NCBI GenBank assembly: GCA_017410505.1
Contig: JAFQQR010000027.1
Location: forward strand, 95,461 to 159,460
DNA from: Clostridia bacterium
GTDB lineage: Bacteria > Bacillota > Clostridia > TANB77 > CAG-508
DNA: 64,000 nt
Reading direction: 5' to 3'
Position 1 is the first letter of the stretch. Every line of letters starts with the position of its first letter. The notes below the pieces were generated by a model. That model was not told where the DNA came from and did no database searches. It saw nothing but the letters and a program-made list of their open reading frames with translations. The position numbers and the translations under genes are program-made. Positions 36,202 to 44,292 of this stretch are shown piece after piece.

Positions 36202-36234
36202 AAAAAACTGCCAAAAGTACATCCTTTTGACAGT
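36202..36234 (-). terminator. Terminator of pheST
   Basis: ACTGTCAAAAG pairs with CTTTTGGCAGT on the minus strand (one G-T pair), followed by T6 at 36207-36202. Confidence 0.85.
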
Positions 36235-36241
36235 CTCTTTC

Positions 36242-38614
36242 TTATTTTCTAATCTCTATTCCTTTATTCTCTAAATCCTTGATAATATTCTCAAAAATAC
36301 TATTAATTTCATCATCATTTAAAGTTCTATCTGGTGTACCAAATGTTAAAGAATAAGCGACGCTTCTCTTGTTTTCATCGATATTTTTTCCCTCATAAAC
36401 ATCAAATACTTTAATATCTAATAACAATTTACCAGCTTTTTTCTTAATTAAAGTTTCAACATCTTTTGATGTCATATCTTTACTTACTAAAACAGCTATA
36501 TCCTTTTTCATAGTTGGGAATTTTGAAATTTCTTTAAATTTCATTTTTCCAACTCTTTTAGCTAACAATTTATCTAAATTTATTTCCATTACATAAACCG
36601 CTTCTTTTTCTACTGATGGATGTATTCTTCCAATAATTCCAACAATATCATTGTTTACTGATATTTCTGCTGTTTGACCTGGATGAAATTCAACTGGCAT
36701 GTTTTTAGGTAATACAAAACTGTATCTTCCTGCATATCCTAAATAATCCAACAATTCTTCTGTTACACCTTTAATATTATAGAAATCTACATTTTTGTTA
36801 TATCCTATTCCTGTATAGTACTCACCTGACATTAATACACATATTTTTTGATTTTCTCCATATTCTTCGCCTTTTTTCCAAAAGCCTTTTCCTATTTCAA
36901 AAAGACAAACATCTTTATTTTCTCTTGCTTTGTTATATTCATATATTTTATATAATGATGGAATCATACTGTATCTTAATGTGTTTCTTTCTTCTGTTAT
37001 TGGATCTAATAGTTTTACTTCTTCAAATTCATCTGTTGTGAATTTGTGAACATCTTTGTCATTTATTAAGATATATGATAATGTTTCGTTTAATCCCATA
37101 TTTGACATTTTTGATCTTATTTTTCTTGTTGTCTTATCTAGATGCCCCATTCTCATTGGAACTATTGGTAATTTTCCTTGGATATTATCAACTCCATAAA
37201 TTCTTCCAACTTCTTCTATTAAATCTGCTCTTATTGATATATCTATTCTTCTTGTAGGAACCGTAACTATAACAGATTCATCTTTTGCATCTGTTTTGAA
37301 GTTTAATTTTCTAAATACTTCTATTATATCTTCTTTAGATATATTTGTTCCTAGCACATCATTGATTTCTTTGTATGTTATTTCTATAACTTTTTCTTTA
37401 TTGTCTGTTACATCATATTTAACAATTCCTGTAACAATTTCTGCGTCTGCATATTTCTGTAATAATGTACAAGCTCTATCCATTGCCATATAAGTTCTAG
37501 CTGGGTCTAGTCCTTTTTCAAATCTATTACTTGATTCACTTCTTAATATTTTATTTGATGTCATTCTTACTTTTACTGAATCAAATATTGCTGCTTCTAT
37601 TACAATATTTTTAGTTGTTTCTTCTACTTCTGTGTCTAATCCTCCCATAACGCCTGCTAAACCTATTGATTTTTTACCATCTGTTATTACTATATCATTT
37701 TCTGTTAGTGTTCTTTCAATATTATCTAGTGTTGTTAGTTTTTCTTCTTTTTCTGCCATTCTTACAACTATTTTATCACCTAAATTATCAGCATCATAGA
37801 AGTGTAATGGTTGACCTAGTTCTAACATTACATAGTTACTTATATCTACAACATTGTTAATTGGTCTTATTCCTGAAGCTATTAATCTATTTTTTATGAA
37901 GTCTGGGCTTTCTTTAATTGTCACATTTTTAGCTTTTCTAGCTAAGAATAATTTACAATTTTCTGTTTTTATCTCTGTTGAGAATTCTTTATTTACATCT
38001 TCGCCTATTTCTTTATAATCTATTTCAACTGGTTTGACTTCTTTATTATAAATTGCACCTAATTCATATGCCATACCTAATATACTTAGTAAGTCTCCTC
38101 TATTTGCTGTTAATTCAAAATCTACAATGCTGTCATCTAATTTCATATATTTTACTGGGTCTTCTCCTACTGGGGCATCTGCTGGTAATTCATGTATTCC
38201 ATTTTTATCAGCTTCTGATAAGAACTTTTTGTCTATTCCTATTTCATATAAAGCACATAACATCCCATTTGATTCTTGACCTCTTATCATTCCTTTTTTG
38301 ATTTTAAAATCTCCTGGAAGTTCTGCTCCAACCTGTGCAACAATGACTTTTATGCCTTTTCTAGCATTTGGTGCACCACATACTATATCTAATATTTCTT
38401 TTCCAATATCTACTTTACATAGATGTAAATGGTCTGAATCTGGATGTGGCTCGCATTCTTTAATTTCTCCAATTATTAAATTTGTAGCATTTATTAATTT
38501 TTCTGCTTCATCATATTCATTTCCCGCTTTTGTCATTTTTTCTGCTAATTCATGAACATCTATATTTTCATCTATATCAACATAGTCTTTTACAAAATTA
38601 GTACTTAACTTCAT
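36242..38614 (-). CDS. pheT: Phenylalanyl-tRNA synthetase beta subunit
   Basis: A 790-residue subunit. It has the N-terminal EMAP-like tRNA-binding domain (NLIIGEIKECEPHPDSDHLH), the B3/B4 editing region, the B5 domain, a catalytic-like module and the C-terminal FDX-ACB anticodon domain. The ATG overlaps the pheS stop by one base (TAATG), indicating coupled translation. Normal length, complete. Confidence 0.95.
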   Translation of the reverse strand: MKLSTNFVKDYVDIDENIDVHELAEKMTKAGNEYDEAEKLINATNLIIGEIKECEPHPDSDHLHLCKVDIGKEILDIVCGAPNARKGIKVIVAQVGAELPGDFKIKKGMIRGQESNGMLCALYEIGIDKKFLSEADKNGIHELPADAPVGEDPVKYMKLDDSIVDFELTANRGDLLSILGMAYELGAIYNKEVKPVEIDYKEIGEDVNKEFSTEIKTENCKLFLARKAKNVTIKESPDFIKNRLIASGIRPINNVVDISNYVMLELGQPLHFYDADNLGDKIVVRMAEKEEKLTTLDNIERTLTENDIVITDGKKSIGLAGVMGGLDTEVEETTKNIVIEAAIFDSVKVRMTSNKILRSESSNRFEKGLDPARTYMAMDRACTLLQKYADAEIVTGIVKYDVTDNKEKVIEITYKEINDVLGTNISKEDIIEVFRKLNFKTDAKDESVIVTVPTRRIDISIRADLIEEVGRIYGVDNIQGKLPIVPMRMGHLDKTTRKIRSKMSNMGLNETLSYILINDKDVHKFTTDEFEEVKLLDPITEERNTLRYSMIPSLYKIYEYNKARENKDVCLFEIGKGFWKKGEEYGENQKICVLMSGEYYTGIGYNKNVDFYNIKGVTEELLDYLGYAGRYSFVLPKNMPVEFHPGQTAEISVNNDIVGIIGRIHPSVEKEAVYVMEINLDKLLAKRVGKMKFKEISKFPTMKKDIAVLVSKDMTSKDVETLIKKKAGKLLLDIKVFDVYEGKNIDENKRSVAYSLTFGTPDRTLNDDEINSIFENIIKDLENKGIEIRK

Positions 38615-39663
38615 TATTCCTCATCCTTTCTATCAAATTGATTTAAAAATCTTACATCATTTGTATACAAATATCTCATATCTGTTATTCCATATCTAAA
38701 CATAGCTAATCTATCAATACCTGTACCAAAAGCAAATCCACCATATTGTTCTGGATCATATCCATTCATTTCTAGCACATTTGGATGAACGATTCCTGCT
38801 CCTAATACTTCTATCCATCCTGTTTGTTTGCATAGATTACATCCTTTTCCTCCACATTTGAAGCATGTAACATCAACTTCATAAGATGGCTCTGTAAATG
38901 GGAAATAACTTGGTCTAAATCTTAAGTCTAAATTAGCTCCTATTATTTTTCTAACAAAAACTTCTAATGTTCCTTTTAAATCTGCTAAAGAAACATTTCT
39001 TTCTTTTTTATCAATTACTAAACCTTCAATTTGATTAAATTGATGAGAATGTGTTGCGTCATCTTCTCTTCTATATGTTTTACCAGCAGTAATCATTCTA
39101 ATTGGAGTTTTTTCAGTATTTGCCATCATTGTTCTGGCTTGAACAGCAGATGTTTGTGTTCTTAACAAATATTCATTAGTAATATAAAAACTATCTTGCA
39201 TATCTCTTGCAGGATGCCCTTTTGGAAGATTTAATCTTTCAAAACAATACTCATCAGTTTCAAGTTCTGGACCTTGAACAACATCATATCCCATAGATAC
39301 AAATAAATCTTCAATATCTTCAATTATTCTATTAACTGGATGTAAACTTCCTCTTTTCATTTTTGTACTTGGAAGTGTAATATCTATTTTCTCAGATTCT
39401 AATTTTTTGTTTAATTCTTCTTGTTTGAATTTTTCTTCTTTTTCTTCTATCAACTTTTCCAATTCATCTCTTACTTCATTTACTAGGCTTCCGATAATTG
39501 GTCTTTCTTCTGGAGACAAACCTCCCATTCCTCTTAGTACTGCTGTAAGTTCACCTTTTTTTCCTAAGTATTTTACTCTTGCACAATCTAAACTTTGTAA
39601 ATCCATTGCTCCTAGTATATCTTCTTTTGCCATTTTTTCAATATTTGCAATTTGTTCTTTCAT
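38614..39663 (-). CDS. pheS: Phenylalanyl-tRNA synthetase alpha subunit
   Basis: A 349-residue catalytic subunit. An N-terminal coiled coil is followed by the class II core with [32 protein letters not shown] and [12 protein letters not shown]. The start at 39663 follows GGAGG at 9 bases; an upstream in-frame extension would run through the palindromic element and lacks a ribosome site. Controlled by a T-box leader. Confidence 0.95.
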   Translation of the reverse strand: MKEQIANIEKMAKEDILGAMDLQSLDCARVKYLGKKGELTAVLRGMGGLSPEERPIIGSLVNEVRDELEKLIEEKEEKFKQEELNKKLESEKIDITLPSTKMKRGSLHPVNRIIEDIEDLFVSMGYDVVQGPELETDEYCFERLNLPKGHPARDMQDSFYITNEYLLRTQTSAVQARTMMANTEKTPIRMITAGKTYRREDDATHSHQFNQIEGLVIDKKERNVSLADLKGTLEVFVRKIIGANLDLRFRPSYFPFTEPSYEVDVTCFKCGGKGCNLCKQTGWIEVLGAGIVHPNVLEMNGYDPEQYGGFAFGTGIDRLAMFRYGITDMRYLYTNDVRFLNQFDRKDEE

Positions 39664-39679
39664 TCTATTTTCCCTCCTT

Positions 39680-39807
39680 GAGACAATTGGGACAGTGAAA
39701 ATTTGTCTCATTATTTTTGTTATTTTTTGTAGTTTTCTGTTTTATATCTTATTTTGACATTTTTCGATTGGATTTCTGAGACAAATTTTCACTGTCCTAA
39801 CTGTCTC
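39680..39807. repeat. 31-bp imperfect palindrome between the T-box terminator and pheS
   Basis: Arms 39680-39710 and 39777-39807 match at 28 of 31 positions; both contain GACAGTGAAAATTTGTCTC or its complement. On the minus strand the element starts just after the T-box terminator and ends at the pheS ribosome site, so it lengthens the leader by about 128 bases. Confidence 0.7.
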
Positions 39808-39812
39808 AGAAA

Positions 39813-40060
39813 AAAAGTCCATTTCATCCTATTTATATAGGACGAAATGGACTTTTTATTCCGTGGTACCACCTAATTTTATTAATTAATTTATTATACT
39901 TATTAATTAACCTTATTTATAGTTTTAACGGTTCAACCGCTTCTTTCTACTTAAACATTTTCAATTTGTTCAAAAAAAGTCTTAAAAAGTGAAATTTCTA
40001 TATATTTTTATTTAAATATCTCTCAGCCTAGGATATTTTTCTCTGTAAATATTTTTTAAT
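39813..40060 (-). promoter_or_regulatory. T-box leader of pheST
   Basis: T-box AGGTGGTACCACGG at 39874-39861 is followed by a terminator hairpin (39857-39813, arms AAAAGTCCATTTC and complement) and a T7 run. In the stem I region, TTC at 39993-39991 inside ATTTCAC is a good Phe specifier candidate. An AGCGGTTGAACCGTT stem (near 39935) lies between stem I and the T-box. Confidence 0.9.
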
Positions 40061-40159
40061 ATATATACTTTGCTTTTTAATCAGATTTCTTATTATTTAA
40101 TTATAATATATTTATATGTATTATATTAACATACTTTTCTTAATTTTACAAGTTTTATT

Positions 40160-40507
40160 TTATATGGGTGCATACATTTTTGTTTTTTTGTATTTTCCAT
40201 AAGTTTTATGTTCTCCGTTATAAGTCTCATACCCTTTATAAGTTTTTCTAATTTTTGTTTTTCTTTTTATTTTTATTTTCATCTTATCTTCTATTATTGG
40301 GATTATTTTGCTGTTTATTATTGATATTTCGTTGTTTATAAATTTTAATGTAGCTACATATATTCCATAATCATTTAAATGTATACTAATTTTCGCTTTT
40401 TTTCTTTCAAATTCTAGTTGTTCCTTTTTCATACTTTCCAACACTTCAGATTTGTCATATTTTTTTGAATCAAAATAATATTCTACACATTTTTCTTCTT
40501 TAACCAT
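40160..40507 (-). CDS. Hypothetical basic protein, 115 residues
   Basis: I do not recognise it. The protein is Lys-rich with a predicted coiled coil in the first half (VLESMKKEQLEFERKKAK) and a Lys/Tyr-rich tail (KGYETYNGEHKTYGKYKKTK). It has no signal peptide. A weak AGGATG lies 10 bases upstream. It is a single gene between the pheST leader and a divergent gene; codon use is like its neighbours. Confidence 0.5.
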   Translation of the reverse strand: MVKEEKCVEYYFDSKKYDKSEVLESMKKEQLEFERKKAKISIHLNDYGIYVATLKFINNEISIINSKIIPIIEDKMKIKIKRKTKIRKTYKGYETYNGEHKTYGKYKKTKMYAPI

Positions 40508-40678
40508 TTTATATCAACATCCTTTAAATTTCATATTTATTAAAATTTAATACTTATATTATATTAGCATATTTTTTTATAAAAATCAATAAAAATAATT
40601 TAGTCACTTAAAATGAAAAATTGTATTTAATTTTTCGATTAACGAATACAAAAAATTAGAGCTATTGTCATAAAATAA

Positions 40679-40707
40679 TTGACAAATTGCTAGTTAAGAT
40701 ATATTAT
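40679..40707 (+). promoter_or_regulatory. Promoter of the beta-solenoid membrane protein
   Basis: TTGACA at 40679-40684, a 17-base spacer and TATTAT at 40702-40707. Confidence 0.75.
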
Positions 40708-40743
40708 TTTAGCATATTAATAAAAAACTAAGGAGGACTTGTT

Positions 40744-41949
40744 ATGTTAAAAAACAAAACAAAGATTATTTCAATTTTTCTTACTATAATTTTATTATTT
40801 TCGGCAACTTTTGTTTTTGCAGATAATGAAGTTAGTGATAATGCAGTAGCATCTAATTCAACAAATACAGAATCAACTCAAGTAGAAGATGCTATTAATT
40901 CTCAAACAACCAATGCAGAATTGCAAGAAGATTCTTACAAAAAAAGTGATGTATATCTTACTGGTGATAATGTCACAATTGATTACATAGTAGATGGAAA
41001 TCTATTTGTTTGCGCTAATACTGTTACAATCAATTCTCAAATTGGTGGAGATGCCTTTATTATGGCAAAAAATTTGATAATTGAAAAAGAAGGTTATGTA
41101 TTTAGTAATCTTTTCTCTATGGCAGATTCAATTGAAGTAAAAGGTGTGATTTATGATATTTATGCCTTAACAGAAAATTTAACAATTTCTGGTGGATATG
41201 TTTATAGAGATATAAAAGTATCTTGCAACAATCTAAATATTAATGGTACTGTAGGTAGAAATGTTTTTACAAGTTGCGGAAATATAAACTTTAATACAGA
41301 TCAAAGTACTAATGGAGCTATATATGGAAATTTAAATTATACATCTAAATCTGAAATTTCAATACCAGAAAATGTAGTTACTGGTGAAGTAAAATATTCT
41401 CAAAGTTTTAATTCATCAGAAATATCAATTCAATCTACTATAGCAACTTATATTTTAGATTTAGGTCACTTTCTAACATTTGTATTAATTATTTGGTTAG
41501 TTTGCTTATGGCTAGCACCTAAATTTTTAGATAATACAAATAGCTTTGTAGGAAAGAAAACTCTTAAAGTATGTGGTTTTGGATTACTTACAGCAGTTAT
41601 GGTACCTATTGCTTGTATTATTTTGATATTGTTACAATTAACTAGTGGTGTTTCTTTATTACTTTTAGCTTTATACCTTTTAGCAATTGGAATTTCAAAA
41701 TCATTATTTACAATTACTGCTAATAATTATATTTGCTCTAAATTTAAAATAAGTAAAAATTCGGGAATTTTTGGAATGTTAATTTTATCTGGATTTATAA
41801 TTTGGTTATTAACTCAAATACCTTATGTTGGTATAGCAGTTTCATTTATAATTACAATTTTAGGATTAGGAATATTAATTTGTTCTATAATCCCTAACAA
41901 AAATAAAATTAAAAAAATTTCTGAAACTAATAAAGATAGTAATAAATAA
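40744..41949 (+). CDS. Secreted, membrane-anchored polymer-forming (bactofilin-like/beta-solenoid) protein
   Basis: A 401-residue protein. It has a signal peptide (residues 1-26, cut near VFA-DN), a Ser/Thr/Asn-rich linker, and then about 150 residues of short repeating strands (DNVTIDYIVDGNLFV, NTVTINSQIGGDAFI, NTLTISGGYVYRD-like units) typical of a bactofilin-like beta-solenoid. Four or five membrane helices (about 238-385) and a Lys-rich cytoplasmic tail follow. The solenoid would face outside. The function is unknown; a role in envelope structure is a guess. AGGAGG precedes the ATG, with its own promoter and terminator. Confidence 0.75.
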   Translation: MLKNKTKIISIFLTIILLFSATFVFADNEVSDNAVASNSTNTESTQVEDAINSQTTNAELQEDSYKKSDVYLTGDNVTIDYIVDGNLFVCANTVTINSQIGGDAFIMAKNLIIEKEGYVFSNLFSMADSIEVKGVIYDIYALTENLTISGGYVYRDIKVSCNNLNINGTVGRNVFTSCGNINFNTDQSTNGAIYGNLNYTSKSEISIPENVVTGEVKYSQSFNSSEISIQSTIATYILDLGHFLTFVLIIWLVCLWLAPKFLDNTNSFVGKKTLKVCGFGLLTAVMVPIACIILILLQLTSGVSLLLLALYLLAIGISKSLFTITANNYICSKFKISKNSGIFGMLILSGFIIWLLTQIPYVGIAVSFIITILGLGILICSIIPNKNKIKKISETNKDSNK

Positions 41950-41953
41950 ATTT

Positions 41954-41991
41954 AAAAATTGGAGATACTCTATGACGAGCCTCCAATTTTT
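41954..41991. terminator. Bidirectional terminator
   Basis: AAAAATTGGAG pairs with CTCCAATTTTT across a 16-base loop, between convergent genes. Confidence 0.85.
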
Positions 41992-42649
41992 ATTGTTTTA
42001 ATTCATCAATTATAACTTTATAATCTTTAGCCATTAAAATAGCTGTTCCTGAAACTAATATATTAGCGCCTGCTTCCTTTACTTCTTTAGCAGTTCTTAG
42101 ATTAATTCCTCCATCAGCTTCTATATCTATGTCAATATTATTTTCATCTATATATTTTTTTAGTTTTTCTATCTTATTAACCATATCTGATAAAAGTGTT
42201 TGTCCTCCTTTACCAGGTTCTACAGTCATAACTAAACACATATGAATATATGGTAAAAATTCATATATTTCTTCTATATCAGTTTCTGGTTTTACACTTA
42301 ATCCAACTTTACAATTATTTTCTTTTATTTTCTTTATAAATTTCATTACCTCTTCTTTATTTTTACAAGCTTCATAATGAAATGTTATTATATTTGGTTC
42401 AACTGCTAAAAAATCTTCTATAGCTTCATCTATATTTTGAACCATTAAATGTACGTCTAAGGGTAGGTTTGATATTCTTTTTATATATGATGCATATTCT
42501 TGCATTTTTTTATATGTGTTTTTTTCTACAAATTTTCCATCCATAACGTCTATATGAAAATAATCTGTTTTTGCTCTTTCTAATTCAAAAAACGTTTTTG
42601 ATTCTTCTCCTTTTTTTATTGAAAGTATTGATGTTGATATTTCTACCAT
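41990..42649 (-). CDS. rpe: Ribulose-phosphate 3-epimerase
   Basis: A 219-residue TIM-barrel enzyme of the pentose phosphate pathway. Motifs: HIDVMDGKFV, LDVHLMV, MTVEPGKGGQ and EADGGIN, with metal ligands His, Asp, His, Asp. The N-terminus lacks the usual PSIL form but has the related STSIL. It is the last gene of the prpC-prkC-rsgA-rpe order seen in Bacillus. Confidence 0.93.
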   Translation of the reverse strand: MVEISTSILSIKKGEESKTFFELERAKTDYFHIDVMDGKFVEKNTYKKMQEYASYIKRISNLPLDVHLMVQNIDEAIEDFLAVEPNIITFHYEACKNKEEVMKFIKKIKENNCKVGLSVKPETDIEEIYEFLPYIHMCLVMTVEPGKGGQTLLSDMVNKIEKLKKYIDENNIDIDIEADGGINLRTAKEVKEAGANILVSGTAILMAKDYKVIIDELKQ

Positions 42650-42661
42650 ATTTTTCCTCCT

Positions 42662-43543
42662 TTAATATTTATATTTATCCCTTTCTTTCAACTCATCATA
42701 TATTTTACAAAATCTTTCATATCTTGATTTGTTTATTTCTCCATTTTCTAGTGCTTGTTTGATTCCACAATTTTCTTCTTTTATATGTGTACATCCAACA
42801 AACTCACAACTTTCTATAAATTTGTTAAATTCTTTAAAATATCTATCTAAATTTTTATACTCTATTTCTGATATATCAAATGTTGAAAATCCTGGTGTAT
42901 CTGCTATATATGTATTTTCATCTATTTCATATAATTTTGTTGATGTTGTTGTATTTTTTCCTCTTTGATTTCTTTGGCTAATATCTCCTTCTTGTGTTAC
43001 ATTAGCTTTAAATATTGCATTTATTAATGTTGATTTTCCTACTCCTGAATTTCCTGAAAATGCATTTATATTATTTTTTAATGCTTGTATAAGTTCTTGT
43101 ATTCCTTGTTCTTCTTTTGCTACTGTTTTTATTACTTTATATCCTATTTTTTCATATACAGATTCTATTTCTTTAAAATCTTTCTTTTTATCTAAATCTG
43201 TTTTGTTTAATACTATTATAGGTGTTATTCCTAAATACTCTGCAAATATTAATTGCTTGTCTAATAATAATAAATCCGGTTTTGGATTTTTGCTTGATAT
43301 TACTAGTATTATTTGTGTTATATTACTCATTTTCGGTCTTTTTATATATGTTGTTCTTGGTAATATTTTTTCTATTACAGCTTTATTGTTTTCTTCATCT
43401 AATATTTCTATTTTAACATTATCTCCAACAACGGGCACTATTTCATCTTTTTTTAACTTTCCTCTAGCATTTGCTTCATATATTTTGTTTTCCGTTTTTA
43501 TTTTATACAGATTTGATATATTTTCTATTATTAATCCCTGCAT
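42662..43543 (-). CDS. rsgA: Ribosome small-subunit GTPase RsgA
   Basis: A 293-residue circularly permuted GTPase that checks 30S maturation. OB fold at the N-terminus; G4 LNKTDL precedes G1 GNSGVGKSTL, then G3 DTPGFSTF; the zinc site is CEFVGCTHIKEENCGI. It follows prpC-prkC as in Bacillus, but two inserted small genes separate it from prkC. Confidence 0.94.
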   Translation of the reverse strand: MQGLIIENISNLYKIKTENKIYEANARGKLKKDEIVPVVGDNVKIEILDEENNKAVIEKILPRTTYIKRPKMSNITQIILVISSKNPKPDLLLLDKQLIFAEYLGITPIIVLNKTDLDKKKDFKEIESVYEKIGYKVIKTVAKEEQGIQELIQALKNNINAFSGNSGVGKSTLINAIFKANVTQEGDISQRNQRGKNTTTSTKLYEIDENTYIADTPGFSTFDISEIEYKNLDRYFKEFNKFIESCEFVGCTHIKEENCGIKQALENGEINKSRYERFCKIYDELKERDKYKY

Positions 43544-43585
43544 TTTTCCTCCAATTTTTAATTAATTATAATTATTTTTATATAG

Positions 43586-43816
43586 TTATTTGCTATTATT
43601 GTATAATTCGTCAGGACATATATCAGCTCCATTTTCCCATTCTAGTGATAACCCAGATATTTTGACCTTTTTAAACTTATTTATATCTTCTAACTCTTTA
43701 AAAATCTTAAATTTAAAATATGGCTTAACATCAAAAATCTTTTTTTCACCATTATCAAATAATACCTTTAATTTATAGTTTTCTAAAATTTTTACATCTA
43801 TAGCTTTTGGTCTCAT
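43586..43816 (-). CDS. DUF2442 domain protein
   Basis: A 76-residue protein matching DUF2442 (PKAIDVKILENYKLKVLFDNGEKK ... SLEWENGADICPDELY). DUF2442 genes are commonly paired with DUF4160 genes and proposed to form a toxin-antitoxin-like unit. The ATG lies 6 bases after the DUF4160 stop. It sits between prkC and rsgA. Confidence 0.8.
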   Translation of the reverse strand: MRPKAIDVKILENYKLKVLFDNGEKKIFDVKPYFKFKIFKELEDINKFKKVKISGLSLEWENGADICPDELYNNSK

Positions 43817-43822
43817 ATATCA

Positions 43823-44089
43823 TTACTCCAATCCTTTTATTTTTATTACTTCTCCATCATTATTTAATGCATACCATGCAGCTTTTAATTCTTCTTTATG
43901 TAATTCAATCCATGCATCAACTAATTTTTTCTGCTTATTTGGAAGATTACCATTTAATATTTTTCCTTCTATTGTTATTGACATCTCATATTCATTATAT
44001 TTTACATGTATATGAGGTTTATTATGATGCCCTCCTATTTCTCTATACATATATATTAGTATTCCATAAAATTGTGATATAACCGGCAT
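43823..44089 (-). CDS. DUF4160 domain protein
   Basis: An 88-residue protein with the DUF4160 core: ISQFYGILIYMYREIGGHHNKPHIHVKYNEYE. The conserved HNKPHIHV motif is intact. It is the likely partner of the DUF2442 protein encoded just downstream. A separate TTGACA-17-TAATAT promoter lies upstream, so the pair is expressed independently of prkC and may also drive rsgA-rpe. Confidence 0.8.
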   Translation of the reverse strand: MPVISQFYGILIYMYREIGGHHNKPHIHVKYNEYEMSITIEGKILNGNLPNKQKKLVDAWIELHKEELKAAWYALNNDGEVIKIKGLE

Positions 44090-44201
44090 ACTACCTCCTT
44101 TATTATATCATTCTGGTTAACACTTTTCAATTATTTTTTTGGGTTTTATTTCGATTTAAATTTATTTGAACAAATAGATCAAAAACTATAGATGTTTACA
44201 T

Positions 44202-44230
44202 ATATTATCATTATTTTTCAATTTTGTCAA
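44202..44230 (-). promoter_or_regulatory. Promoter of the DUF4160-DUF2442 pair
   Basis: Minus strand TTGACA (44230-44225), a 17-base spacer, TAATAT (44207-44202). Confidence 0.75.
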
Positions 44231-44236
44231 TAATAT

Positions 44237-44286
44237 AAAAATCAATCATTATAGACATGTTTTATCTATAACAATTGATTTTTATT
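44237..44286 (-). terminator. Terminator of prpC-prkC
   Basis: AAAAATCAAT and inner TAGA pair with TCTA and ATTGATTTTT. It separates prkC from the inserted pair. Confidence 0.7.
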
Positions 44287-44292
44287 CATCTA

